Shown here in pieces: positions 8,621 through 18,200 of a stretch of DNA of 64,000 nucleotides; position 1 is the stretch's first letter; every line of letters starts with the position of its first letter. The translations under genes were made by a program, and so were the position numbers. The notes beneath the pieces are model-generated. The model ran no database searches. It saw only the letters and a list, made by a program, of their open reading frames with translations, and was not told the DNA's origin. The DNA comes from Roseomonas sp. KE2513 (lineage in GTDB: Bacteria; Pseudomonadota; Alphaproteobacteria; Acetobacterales; Acetobacteraceae): assembly GCF_016107305.1 (NCBI RefSeq), contig NZ_RCVR01000001.1, positions 124,001 through 188,000 on the forward strand. Reading direction: 5' to 3'.

Positions 8621-9394
8621 TCAGCCCTTCAGCGCCGCCATCTGCGCCTTCGCGCCGATCACCATGTTCGTCATGTCGCTGCCCATGGTGCCGAAGGTGA
8701 AGCCCATCCCGTGCATGCGCTTCACATAGGCGCCGGTCGTGCAATGGATGCCGATCGCGAGTCCCTTGTCGGTCGCGGCACGCACCAGCCGCTCGTAGGT
8801 CCGCAGCATCTCCGGCTCCTCGCGGTCCATAATCGGCGGCAGGATGCCCAGCGAGATGCCAAGGTCGCTCGGCCCGATATAGATTCCGTCCACGCCGGGC
8901 ACGTCGAGGATGGCGTCGAGGTTGTCCAGCGCCTCCTTCGTCTCGATCATCGGCAGGCACAGCACCTCGTCGTTGGCATTGTAGAAGTACCGCCCCGGCT
9001 CCGCGTAAAGCGCCGCCCGGATCGGCCCGTTCGAGCGCGTGCCGTGCGGCGGGTAGCGGCAGGCCGCGACGAAGGCCTCCGCTTGCTCCCGCGTGTTCAC
9101 CATCGGGCAGATCAGCCCCTGCGCCCCCGCGTCGAGCAGCTTGCCGATGATCCCCGGCTCATTCCACGGCACCCGCGCCATGGCGGTGGGGGAGGCCGCC
9201 GGCCCCTGCCCCTGCATCCCCTGGAAGCAGGCGACCGCGGACTGGTAGTCCTGCACCCCGTGCTGGAGGTCCACCGTCAGGCTGTCGAAGCCCAGGCTGG
9301 CCATCACCTCGGCCGAGAAGGCGGTGGGAAAGGCCAGCCAGCCGTTCACCGTCTTCTTCCCGGCCTTCCAGGCATCCTTGAGCTTGTTCGCCAT
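8621..9394 (-). CDS. HpcH/HpaI aldolase-family protein
   Basis: A 257-residue class II aldolase of the HpcH/HpaI type, with VDLQHGVQDY, RVPWNEPGIIGKLLDAGAQG, CPMVNTREQA and YIGPSDLGISLG in the expected order. Relatives cleave 4-hydroxy-2-oxo-heptanedioate or similar 2-keto-3-deoxy acids to pyruvate (or oxaloacetate/glyoxylate-type products) with a divalent metal held by conserved Glu and Asp. The start at 9394 is chosen because GGAGGAG lies six bases upstream; the ATG at 9409 would place that site inside the gene. It is divergent from an FAD-linked hydroxyacid dehydrogenase, and a shared role in hydroxy-acid catabolism is plausible. Confidence 0.88.
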   Translation of the reverse strand: MANKLKDAWKAGKKTVNGWLAFPTAFSAEVMASLGFDSLTVDLQHGVQDYQSAVACFQGMQGQGPAASPTAMARVPWNEPGIIGKLLDAGAQGLICPMVNTREQAEAFVAACRYPPHGTRSNGPIRAALYAEPGRYFYNANDEVLCLPMIETKEALDNLDAILDVPGVDGIYIGPSDLGISLGILPPIMDREEPEMLRTYERLVRAATDKGLAIGIHCTTGAYVKRMHGMGFTFGTMGSDMTNMVIGAKAQMAALKG

Positions 9395-9610
9395 CCGGCG
9401 CTCCTCCATCCCAGCCCGCCCCCGTTCCCGGTACGGGAATCAGTGGCGCGGCCTGCGTCGGCATCCTTCCCCCGCCGCCCCGCAGGCGCAATCCGCCCCA
9501 CACCGGGAATGCGCCGCCGCACGGCTTCGGGATCGGCGCGGCCCCTCCTTCCCAGCGCCCGGCGAAGCTCCTACGACCCTTCCAGACCATCCCGGCCGGA
9601 GCCAACCGCC

Positions 9611-11002
9611 ATGACCGCCGAAACCCGTCCCGTCGACCACGTCATCGCGCAGGCCCGCGCCTTCCTCGGCGACCGGATCACCACCAACGCGGCCATCCGC
9701 GAGCAGCACTCGCGCGGCGAGGACACCACCACTCCCGTCCAGCCCGACGCCGTCGCCTTCGCCGAGACCACTGAGGAGGTCTCCCAGCTCCTCGCCCTCT
9801 GCCACCGCCACGGCGTGCCCATCACCGCCTTTGGCGCCGGCACCAGCCTCGAGGGCCACGTCACCCCTGTCCGCGCCGGCATCACCCTCGACCTCTCGCG
9901 CATGACCGCCATCCTCGACGTCAGCCAGGAGGACATGGACTGCCTCGTGGAGCCCGGCGTCACCCGCCACCAGCTCAACGACCACCTGCGCGACCAGGGC
10001 CTCTTCTTTCCCGTGGACCCCGGCAGCCACTGCACCCTCGGCGGCATGGTGGCCACCCGCGCCTCCGGCACCAACGCCGTCCGCTACGGCACCATCCGCG
10101 AGAACGTCATGGGCCTCGAGGTCGTCCTCGCGGACGGCCGCGTCATCAACACCGGCAGCCGCACCCGCAAGGCCGCCAACGGCTACGACCTGACGCGCCT
10201 CATCATCGGCAGCGAGGGCACGCTGGGGATCGTGACCAAGATCCGCCTCCGCCTCTACGGCATCCCCGAGGCCACCTCGGCCGCCGTCGTCCAGTTCCCC
10301 GACCTCAAGGGCTGCGTCGAATCCGTCATCGCCGTCATGCAGCTCGGCATCCCCGTGGCCCGCATCGAGCTGCTCGACCGTGCCCAGATGACCGCCTGCA
10401 TCGCCTACTCGAAGCTGGAGGGACTGGAGCCGCTGCCCACGCTCTTCCTCGAATTCCACGGCACCGAGGCCGGCGTGAAGGAGCAGGCGGAGTCGGTCCA
10501 GGCCATCACCACCGAGATGGGCGGCCTCGGCTTCGCCTGGGCGGCCGACCAGGAGACCCGCAACAAGCTCTGGACCGCCCGCCACAACGCCTACTGGGCG
10601 GCCATCGCCAGCCGGCCCAATTCCCGCGGCATCACCACCGATGTCTGCGTCCCCATCTCCCGCCTCGCCGAGGCCCTGCTCGGCGCGCAGGAGGACGTGG
10701 ACGCCTCCGGCCTCACCTGCATGACCGTCGGCCATGTCGGCGACGGCAACTTCCACACGGTCATCCTCGTGGACGTGGACGACCCCGCCGCCATCGAGCA
10801 GGCCTGGGCGCTCGACCGCAAGATCGTCGCCCGTGGCCTCTCGCTCGGCGGCACCTGCTCCGGCGAGCACGGTGTCGGCATCGGCAAGGCCGAGTTCCTC
10901 GAGACCGAGCACGGTCCCGAGGCCCTGGCTGTGATGCGCAGCATCAAGGCCACCCTCGACCCCAAGGGCATCCTCAACCCTGGCAAGATTTTCCGGAACT
11001 AG
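9611..11002 (+). CDS. FAD-binding oxidase, D-lactate/glycolate dehydrogenase family
   Basis: A 463-residue flavoprotein of the GlcD/DLD type. The N-terminal PCMH-type FAD domain shows PITAFGAGTSLEGHVTPV and the GSHCTLGGMVATRASGTNAV loop that holds FAD; the C-terminal cap domain has TVGHVGDGNFHTVILVD with the metal-binding histidines and ends with CSGEHGVGIGKAEFLE. It oxidises D-lactate, glycolate or another D-2-hydroxyacid and passes electrons to cytochrome c or quinone. There are no glcE/glcF genes next to it, which favours a single-subunit D-lactate dehydrogenase. The frame is open far upstream, but homology begins at the ATG at 9611. Divergent from the HpaI-type aldolase. Confidence 0.9.
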   Translation: MTAETRPVDHVIAQARAFLGDRITTNAAIREQHSRGEDTTTPVQPDAVAFAETTEEVSQLLALCHRHGVPITAFGAGTSLEGHVTPVRAGITLDLSRMTAILDVSQEDMDCLVEPGVTRHQLNDHLRDQGLFFPVDPGSHCTLGGMVATRASGTNAVRYGTIRENVMGLEVVLADGRVINTGSRTRKAANGYDLTRLIIGSEGTLGIVTKIRLRLYGIPEATSAAVVQFPDLKGCVESVIAVMQLGIPVARIELLDRAQMTACIAYSKLEGLEPLPTLFLEFHGTEAGVKEQAESVQAITTEMGGLGFAWAADQETRNKLWTARHNAYWAAIASRPNSRGITTDVCVPISRLAEALLGAQEDVDASGLTCMTVGHVGDGNFHTVILVDVDDPAAIEQAWALDRKIVARGLSLGGTCSGEHGVGIGKAEFLETEHGPEALAVMRSIKATLDPKGILNPGKIFRN

Positions 11003-11019
11003 TCTCCCGGGCACTCACA

Positions 11020-11053
11020 AAACAAAAGGACCCCGCCCCATCGCCGGGCGGGG
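11020..11053 (-). terminator. Minus-strand intrinsic terminator in the oxidase-MFS gap
   Basis: CCCCGCCC (11031-11038) pairs with GGGCGGGG (11046-11053) over a 7-base loop. Read on the minus strand the stem is followed by TCCTTTTGTTTTG, a good U-rich tail, so it would stop transcription coming from the right toward the oxidase gene. On the plus strand it folds in the 5' leader of the MFS gene. Confidence 0.55.
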
Positions 11054-11072
11054 CGCGGAGAGAACGCTTCCC

Positions 11073-12311
11073 ATGGCCTCATCCGGTGCCCCCTTGGCGT
11101 CACCCGACGTCCGGGAAACCTCACTCGCCTTCACCGCCCCGATCGTCGCCCTCGCCCTCGGCCACGTGATCTCGAATACCGTCCGCACCTTGCCCGCGAT
11201 CACCGCGGACATGCTGGGCCGGGACCTCCAGGTGACCGCCCAGGGACTCGCCTCCCTTACCGGCGCCTACAACCTCTCCTTCGCCCTCGCCCAGATCCCG
11301 ATCGGCGTCGCGCTGGACCGCTTCGGCGTACGCCGCACCGCCCTCGTGCTCATCGCCGTCATCGCCCTCGGCGCGGTGCTCGCCGCGGTCGCCGGCGGGG
11401 CGGCGGGCTTCCTGCTCGGCCAGGTCGTGCTCGGGCTGGGCTGCGCGGGCATGCTCATCTGTCCCGTCACCTACGCCGCGAAGAACCTCTCCGCCGCCCG
11501 CTTCGGCCTCTGGTCCGGCCTCATCCAGGCGATCGGGAACAGCGGCATGCTTCTCTCGGCCAGCCCCCTCGCCCTGCTGGTGGAGGCAGCCGGCTGGCGC
11601 GCCGGCTATTGGGCCTCCGCCGCCCTCGCCCTCGCGGCCATCGCTCTTGTCGCGCTCCTCGTCCACGACCGCCCCTCCGCGGCCCAGGGCCGAAGCCCCC
11701 TGCGCGAGGCGCGGGATGTCCTTCGCTTCATGACCTCCCGCCCCCTTCGCGGCGCGGCCATCCTCGCCTTCTCCTCCTTCGCCGCCGTCATCGGCGTGCG
11801 CGGCCTCTGGGGCGGGCCCTGGCTGATGGAGGTGAAGGGCCTGCCCCGCGTGGAGGCTGGCAACATCCTCCTCCTCGCCACCACAGCCCTTGTGGTCGGA
11901 CCCGCGCTCTGGGGCATCGCGGACCGGCGCCTGGGCCGCCGCCGCGCCCTGCTGACCACCGGCCATGTGGGCGCCGCCCTCTGCCTGGCGCTCGTCGCCC
12001 TCGGCGGCCCGGGCGGTCCCTTCGGCACCCTCCACCCCGCCTGGGACGGCGCCATGCTGCTCGGCTTCGACCTGATGATCTCGGTCCAGCCGCTCGTCTT
12101 CGCGATGGCGCGAACTGCGGTCTCGGCGGAGAGCGCGGGCAAGGCCATGTCGGCCATCAACCTCGCCTTCTTCGCGGGCGCGGCACTCCTGCAGGCCGCC
12201 TCCGGACCGGTGGTGGCCGCCGGAGGAGTCGGCTCCGGCCTCGTCTTCTTCGCGCTGGCCATCGTCGCCAGCACGACCGCCTTCATCCTGCTGACCCGCC
12301 GCCCTGCCTGA
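11073..12311 (+). CDS. MFS transporter
   Basis: A 412-residue protein with twelve predicted helices. The motif A region DRFGVRRTALVLI after helix 2 and the second-half relative DRRLGRRRALL identify the major facilitator superfamily. The GAYNLSFALAQIPIGVALDRFG stretch resembles CynX/NarK-like or drug exporters, so the substrate is open. GGAGAG about ten bases before the ATG at 11073 serves as ribosome site. It follows the FAD oxidase in the same direction by 70 bases but is separated from it by a hairpin; the two could share a transcript if the hairpin acts only on the other strand. Confidence 0.85.
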   Translation: MASSGAPLASPDVRETSLAFTAPIVALALGHVISNTVRTLPAITADMLGRDLQVTAQGLASLTGAYNLSFALAQIPIGVALDRFGVRRTALVLIAVIALGAVLAAVAGGAAGFLLGQVVLGLGCAGMLICPVTYAAKNLSAARFGLWSGLIQAIGNSGMLLSASPLALLVEAAGWRAGYWASAALALAAIALVALLVHDRPSAAQGRSPLREARDVLRFMTSRPLRGAAILAFSSFAAVIGVRGLWGGPWLMEVKGLPRVEAGNILLLATTALVVGPALWGIADRRLGRRRALLTTGHVGAALCLALVALGGPGGPFGTLHPAWDGAMLLGFDLMISVQPLVFAMARTAVSAESAGKAMSAINLAFFAGAALLQAASGPVVAAGGVGSGLVFFALAIVASTTAFILLTRRPA

Positions 12312-12377
12312 CGCGGCGGCTCCGGGTGCCGTAAACGCAAACGGCGGACCTCAGGGGCCCGCCGATATCCAGAGAAG

Positions 12378-12414
12378 CCCTCCCGACCCGTCCGGGATGG
12401 GCCGTGTGGGAGGG
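12378..12414. terminator. Hairpin between convergent genes
   Basis: CCCTCCC (12378-12384) pairs with GGGAGGG (12408-12414), with further partial pairing inside. It lies between the stop of the MFS gene and the stop of the small membrane gene. No T tract. Confidence 0.4.
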
Positions 12415-12415
12415 T

Positions 12416-12574
12416 TCAGTCGAACAGAAAGGCCGCCGCGGCGTAGATGCCGTACCAGAGCGCACCGGAGAGCAGGCCGATCACGGCGACGCTCGTCCCG
12501 ACCCGAAGCCGCTCAGGCGTGGCGTTCGCGGCATCCGCAATCTCGGTCTTCAGGCTCGTGATCGAAGTCGACAT
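12416..12574 (-). CDS. Small single-span membrane protein, 52 residues
   Basis: A short frame too small for most gene finders but well supported: the ATG at 12574 is preceded by an AGGGAG ribosome site, and a TAATCT -10-like box lies about 30 bases upstream. The product begins with a polar Ser/Thr stretch, has the segment RLRVGTSVAVIGLLSG, and then one hydrophobic helix (about residues 27-51) ending in FLFD. No function is recognisable; it could be a membrane-anchored peptide or a subunit partner. The convergent neighbour is the MFS gene, and the IclR gene lies upstream on the same strand. Confidence 0.6.
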   Translation of the reverse strand: MSTSITSLKTEIADAANATPERLRVGTSVAVIGLLSGALWYGIYAAAAFLFD

Positions 12575-12684
12575 CAGTGATCTCCCTCACGACAATGAGA
12601 GCAAGATTATCCGCCGAATGCAATAACAAGTTGTGAACGATCCCGAATCTTACAACTGGCTGACGGTGAGGGGCAGCAGCGCTC

Positions 12685-13506
12685 CTACCCTCCCAACGCC
12701 CGGGTAAGCCCCGCCGCTGCCTCGGCCACAAGCGGCTTCACCCGCTCTACCTCAGGCCAGAGCCGCTCATTGGAGCCCGAGAGCGTCAGCGCCCCGCAAA
12801 GCACGCGGCCCGGCTGGAAAACCGGTGCCGAGACGGCGGCCGCATCGAGTTCCCGGCTGCCCTGGGTCGCGATCACCGGGTAGCCGCCTGCGGGCACCTC
12901 CGGCGCTACCTCCGCCGCCTCGCCGGCCGCGGGATCCCACACGGCGAAGACCCGGCCTGTCGCGGCCGAGCCGAGCGGCATCATGTCGCCCGCCTGCACC
13001 GCCACCCGCAGCGTCCGCGGCGGCGCCGCGCGGTAGAGGCAGATCCGCCGCTCGTCGTCGAGCTTCACCCAGAAGGTCGCCCCCTGCCCTGTCGCCTCGG
13101 TCAGCGAGTCGAGGACCGGCTGCACGAGCGTCTCCAGCCCGAGCCCGCGCACGTAGAGCGACCCCCAGTGCAGCAGCATCGGCCCCGGAGACCAGGACCC
13201 GTCGGCATTGCGGCGCACGCAGCAGTACCGCTCCAGCGAGGCCAGCAGCCGTAAGATCGTGCTCTTGTAGAGGCCCGTCCGCGCCGCGAGCACCCGCAGC
13301 GGCAGCGCCGTGTCGCCGGGGCGGAAGGCCCCGAGCACCGTCATCGCCCGCCCGACCGCGGCCACGCCCGAAGCGGTGGAGGGCGGCGACAGCAGGCGTC
13401 CCTTGGGTGCCTTGGAACGCCCCCAATCCCCGCCCGAGGCTGCAGGCCGAGGGGAAACATCCGTCCGGATCGTTGCCGCCTCGTCGGTCAGCACATTCGA
13501 ATCCAA
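12685..13506 (-). CDS. IclR-family transcriptional regulator
   Basis: A regulator of about 273 residues. The winged helix-turn-helix is LPLRVLAARTGLYKSTILRLLASLER, followed by an effector-binding IclR domain with LVQPVLDSLTEATGQGATFWVKLDDERRICLYR and DAAAVSAPVFQPGRVLCGALTLSG. No ATG is available near the N terminus. I chose the TTG at 13506 because GGGAG sits eight bases upstream; a TTG at 13563 or GTG at 13494 are alternatives. IclR proteins usually control catabolic or efflux genes and themselves. It is divergent from the RND efflux operon and may regulate it through the dyads at 13710-13749. Confidence 0.85.
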   Translation of the reverse strand: MDSNVLTDEAATIRTDVSPRPAASGGDWGRSKAPKGRLLSPPSTASGVAAVGRAMTVLGAFRPGDTALPLRVLAARTGLYKSTILRLLASLERYCCVRRNADGSWSPGPMLLHWGSLYVRGLGLETLVQPVLDSLTEATGQGATFWVKLDDERRICLYRAAPPRTLRVAVQAGDMMPLGSAATGRVFAVWDPAAGEAAEVAPEVPAGGYPVIATQGSRELDAAAVSAPVFQPGRVLCGALTLSGSNERLWPEVERVKPLVAEAAAGLTRALGG

Positions 13507-13709
13507 AGGCTTAGCTCCCGTTCCTGGCGCCAGCGCGCCGTTATTCCAGCCGAAATGGTTCAACCCGCGTCAAGGCCAAGCTCACCATAATTCTACGGCC
13601 GCACATCACACTAGCAGAGGTGACTTAAACATATGCGAAGGAAAATTTGTAGCGCGATACGGAACCGCGCGTTAGTTGCATTCTCAGTCGACAGAAAACG
13701 TTCCTCAGG

Positions 13710-13749
13710 GCGCTATAGGGAGCGCTCAGCACTGAACTAAACGGTTCAG
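13710..13749. promoter_or_regulatory. Two dyad operators upstream of the RND operon
   Basis: GCGCT-N6-AGCGC (13710-13725) and CTGAAC-N6-GTTCAG (13732-13749) are two inverted repeats with identical 6-base spacers, centres 23 bases apart. The first overlaps a TATAGG sequence that could be a -10 box; the second ends 31 bases before the adaptor start. They are likely binding sites for a dimeric regulator, perhaps the divergent IclR protein. Confidence 0.45.
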
Positions 13750-13780
13750 CCCGCTTGCAGCATCGGGAAGGCTCCGCCAC

Positions 13781-15229
13781 ATGCGCGCCATGACGCGTCG
13801 CACAATCCGTCCGGCACGGCCGGCCGCCCCCGCCCTCCTCCTGGCTGTCGCGCTGGGCCTGGCCTGCGGCGCGCCCGCGCCCGTCCTGGCGCAGTTCGGT
13901 CCGCAGGGACCGCCGGCCGTCGGCGTCCAGGAGGCGGCCCGCCGCCCCGTGACCGAGAGCACCGAGTTTGTCGGACGGGTGGAGGCGGTGCAGCGCGTGG
14001 ACATCGCCGCCCGCATCACCGGCTTCCTCCAGGAGGTGGTGTTCCGGGAGGGCCAGGAGGTGAAGCGCGGCGACGTCCTTTACCGGATCGAGCGCCAGAC
14101 CTTCGAGGCCGAGGTCGCCCGCACCCAGGCCAACATCGCCTCCGCCGAGGCTGAGCTGACCAACGCCCGCGTCGCCCTCTCCCGCGCGCAGGAACTTCAG
14201 CGCACCGGCGCCGGCACCCGCGTCACGCTCGACAACGCGACCGCCCAGGAGCGCACGGCCAACGCCCAGCTCCTCGCGGCCCGCGCCGCCGCCCGCTCGG
14301 CCGAGATCAACCTCGCCTACACCGAGATCACCTCGCCCATCGACGGCAAGATCGGCCGCACCAACGTCACCGTCGGAAACGTCGTCGGCCCCAATACGGG
14401 CACGCTCGCCACGATCGTCAGCCAGGACCCGATGCGCGTCGCCTTCCCCGTCTCCCAGCGCCAGGCGCTGGAGCTGAGGGACCGCTACGCCTCCCGCGGC
14501 GGGGCGGATGCCGTGCAGATCCGCTTCCGCACCACCGACGGCCGCCTCTCCCCCCAGATCGGCCGCGTGGACTTCATCGACAACCAGATCAACCGCGCGA
14601 CCGACAGCATCCTCATCCGCGCCCGCGTTCCCAACCCGCCCACCGGGAACGAGGGCGACCGCGACCTGATCGACGGCCAGTTCGTCAACGTCTACGTCCA
14701 GGGCGTGGAGCCGGTGCTCGCCATCACCATCCCCCGCGCCGCCGTCCTGCAGGACCAGCAGGGCAGCTACGTCTTCGTCGTGGACGCCGAGAGCAAGGCC
14801 CAGCGCCGCAACCTCCGGCTCGGCAAGAGCACCCCCGAGGTCGCGGTGATCGAGGAAGGCCTCAACCCCGGCGACAAGGTCATCGTCGAGGGCATCCAGC
14901 GCGTGCGCCCCGGCCAGCAGGTGAACGCCGCCGCTGTCGCCCCCGGCCCCGGCCAGCCCGGCGCTCCCGGCTCCTCCCCCGGCGGCGGCGCCCCCGCCCC
15001 GGGCGGCAGCGCCTCGGGCAGCTCGGCCGGCGACCGGCCCGCCGCCGCGGGCAACAGCCCCGCCTCCGCCGCGCCCGGCGGGACGAACCAGGGCCGGGCC
15101 CAGGGCGCGCCCGGCGGTGCCGGCGCCTCTCCCCCCGGCGCACCGGCCGCGACCTCGGCTGGCAACCCTGGCACCAGCCAGCCCTCGGCGGCCAATCCGC
15201 CCGCCAACCAGTCCGGCACGGCCCGTTAG
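13781..15229 (+). CDS. RND efflux periplasmic adaptor subunit with long C-terminal extension
   Basis: A 482-residue membrane-fusion protein. A signal peptide (Arg-rich start, hydrophobic core, cleavage near PVLAQF) is followed by the barrel-sandwich/lipoyl part (VEAVQRVDIAARITGFLQEV), a coiled-coil hairpin (ANIASAEAELTNARVALSRAQ), and YTEITSPIDGKIGRTNVTVGN. It links the inner-membrane RND pump to an outer-membrane channel. Adaptors of this type are usually about 380-400 residues; here about 95 extra residues of Pro, Gly, Ala and Ser follow the last beta domain. The ATG at 13781 is in frame; one at 13790 is also possible. No cysteine lipobox is seen. The pump gene follows after 18 bases. Confidence 0.92.
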   Translation: MRAMTRRTIRPARPAAPALLLAVALGLACGAPAPVLAQFGPQGPPAVGVQEAARRPVTESTEFVGRVEAVQRVDIAARITGFLQEVVFREGQEVKRGDVLYRIERQTFEAEVARTQANIASAEAELTNARVALSRAQELQRTGAGTRVTLDNATAQERTANAQLLAARAAARSAEINLAYTEITSPIDGKIGRTNVTVGNVVGPNTGTLATIVSQDPMRVAFPVSQRQALELRDRYASRGGADAVQIRFRTTDGRLSPQIGRVDFIDNQINRATDSILIRARVPNPPTGNEGDRDLIDGQFVNVYVQGVEPVLAITIPRAAVLQDQQGSYVFVVDAESKAQRRNLRLGKSTPEVAVIEEGLNPGDKVIVEGIQRVRPGQQVNAAAVAPGPGQPGAPGSSPGGGAPAPGGSASGSSAGDRPAAAGNSPASAAPGGTNQGRAQGAPGGAGASPPGAPAATSAGNPGTSQPSAANPPANQSGTAR

Positions 15230-15247
15230 AAAGCCGGGTAGAAAACC

Positions 15248-18200
15248 ATGATCTCCGGCACATTCGTCGATCGCCCGCGGCTCGCGATCGTCATCGCGAT
15301 CCTGACCCTCATCGCGGGCGCGATCTCGCTTCTGCGCATCCCTGTCTCACAGTTCCCGAACATCGTCCCGCCCCAGGTCTCGGTCACGGCCCGCTACCCC
15401 GGCGCCTCCGCGGCCGTGGTGGAATCAACCGTGGGGCAGGCGCTGGAAGGTCAGATCAACGGCGTGGATCGTATGATCTACATGCGCTCCAACTCCGCCA
15501 ACGACGGCAGCTACACGCTAAACGTCTCGTTCTCCCTCGGCACCGACCCCGACCTGGCCACGGTGAACGTCAACAACCGCGTCCAGGCGGCGCTGGCCCG
15601 CCTGCCGCAGGAGGTGCAGCGCACCGGCGTCGTCGTCCGCAAGCAGTCCTCGGCCGTGCTCATGTTCGGCTTCGTCTACTCGACCACGAACCTCGACCCG
15701 CTCTTTCTCTCGAACTACTTCACCATCAACATGCTCGACGACCTCGCCCGCGTGCAGGGCGTCGGCCAGGTGAACGTCTTCGGCGCGCAGGACTACTCCA
15801 TGCGCGTCTGGTTCGAGACGGACCGCCTCATCTCCCTCAACATGACCCCGCAGGACGTCATCGCCGCCATCCAGGCGCAGAACGTCCAGGCCGCCGTGGG
15901 CCGCCTCGGCGGCCGTCCGATCGGCGACGATCAGTCCTTCCAGATTAACCTCGAAACAAAGGGCCGCCTCACCACGCCCGAGGAATTCGGCAACATCGTC
16001 GTCCGCGCCAACCAGGACGGCTCCGTGCTGCGCGTGAGGGACGTCGCCCGCGTCGAGATGGGCGCGGCCAACATGGACACGGAGAACCGCTTCAACGGTC
16101 AGCCCGCCATCGCCTTCGGCGTCTACCTCGCCCCAGGCGCCAACGCGGTCTCCGTCTCCAACGCCATGAAGGCCCAGTTGGAGCAGCTGAAGACCCGCTT
16201 CCCCGCGGGCGTGGACTACACCGTCTTCTACGACAGCTCGGACTTCGTGAACGAGACGATCCACGAGGTCATCAAGACCCTGCTCGAGGCCTTCGCCCTC
16301 GTCGTCGTGGTTGTCTACCTCTTCCTCGGCAGCTGGCGCGCGACGATCATCCCGACCATCGCCGTGCCGGTCTCGCTTATTGGCGCGTTCATCATCCTGC
16401 TCGGCCTCGGCTACTCCGCGAATACCGTCTCGCTCCTCGCCATGGTTCTCGCCATCGGCATCGTGGTGGACGACGCCATCGTGGTGGTCGAGAACGTCGA
16501 GCGCGTGATGGAGGACCACCCGGAGCTATCGACGAAGGACGCCACCAAGAAGGCGATGAGCGAGATCACGGCGCCGATCATCGCCATCACGCTCGTCCTC
16601 CTATCGGTCTTTGTGCCCATTGCCTTTATCCCGGGCCTCTCGGGCGAGTTGTTCCGCCAGTTCGCGGTTACGATCTCCGCCGCCATGGTCATCTCGGCCA
16701 TCAACGCGCTCACACTCTCCCCCGCGCTCTGCGGCATCATCCTCAAGCCCCACCACGGCCCCCGCCGCGGCCCGATCGGCTACGTGCTGCGCGGCATCGA
16801 CTGGACGCGGGACCGCTACGCCGGCGGCGTCCGCCGCCTGGTGCGCGTCTCCTTCCTCTCGCTCCTGCTGACCGCCGGCTTCGCCTTCGGCATCTGGTCC
16901 ATCAGCAAGGTCACCCCCACTGGCTTCCTCCCCCAGGAGGACCAGGGCGCCTTCTTCGTCCAGGCCCAGCTCCCGCCCGGCGCCAGCGTCTCCCGCACGC
17001 GCGAAGTGGTGCGCCAGATCGAGGACATCGTCCGCCCCATTCCCTCCGTACAGGGCACGCTCGGCATCGTCGGCTTCTCGCTCATCGACGGCGGCGCCCA
17101 GTCCAACTCCGCCTTCCTCGTCATCCGCATGAAGCCCTTCGCGGACCGCGAGGGCGTGGCGAACTCCGTCCAGGCCGCCATCGGCCGCGTCTTCGGCGCG
17201 ACGCAGGGGATCCGCACGGCCAACGTCTTCGCCTTCAACTTGCCGCCCATCATCGGCCTCGGCACCGGCGGCGGCTTCGAGTACATCCTGCAGGACTACG
17301 AGGGCCGCGACATCAACGCCCTCTCCGCCGCCATGCTCGGCCTGATCGTGCCCGCCAACCAGGACCCGAACCTGACGGCGGTCTTCTCGACCTTTGCCGC
17401 CAACAACCCGTCCCTCTACCTCGACGTGGACCGCGACAAGGCGCAGGCGCTCGGCGTGCCCATCGCCAACATCTTCTCCACGCTCCAGGCGGCGCTGGGC
17501 GGCATCTACGTCAACGACTTCAACCTTTACGGCCGCGTCTGGCAGGTGAACATCCAGGCCGAGGCAGCGGACCGCAACGACATCGACGACATCTGGCGCA
17601 TCCAGGTCCGCTCCAACAGCGGCGAGATGGTGCCGCTCCGCGCCCTCGCCGACATCCGCACCGTCCTCGGGCCGCAGACGATCTTCCGCTACAACAACTA
17701 CCGCGCCATCTCGATCAACGGCGCGCCCAAGCCTGGCATCTCCTCCGGCCAAGCCCTCGCCGCCATGGAGCAGCTCTCCGACCGCGTGCTGCCCAGCGGC
17801 TACGGCTATGCCTGGACCGGCACCGCCTACCAGGAGAAGCTCGCCACGGGGCAGACGGCCTATATCCTCGCGCTGGCCGTCCTCTTCGCCTACCTCTTCC
17901 TCGTCGCGCTCTACGAGAGCTGGACCATTCCCGTCCCGGTCCTCCTCTCCATCACGGTGGGCGTGCTCGGCTCCTTCGGCGCCATCCTGCTCGCCAACCT
18001 GTCGCTCGACATCTACGCCCAGATCGGGCTCGTCGTGCTGATCGCGCTGGCCGCCAAGAACGGCATCCTCATCATCGAGTTCGCGAAGGAGGCGCGCGAG
18101 CGCGGCATGCCCATCCGCGAGGCCGCGGCCGAGGGCGCGCGCCTGAGGTTCCGCGCGGTGATGATGACCTCCATCGCTTTCGTCCTCGGCCTCGTGCCGC

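Noticed and set aside
8537-9610. In-frame extension upstream of the FAD oxidase
   Set aside because: It overlaps the divergent aldolase gene and shows no domain; homology starts at the ATG at 9611.
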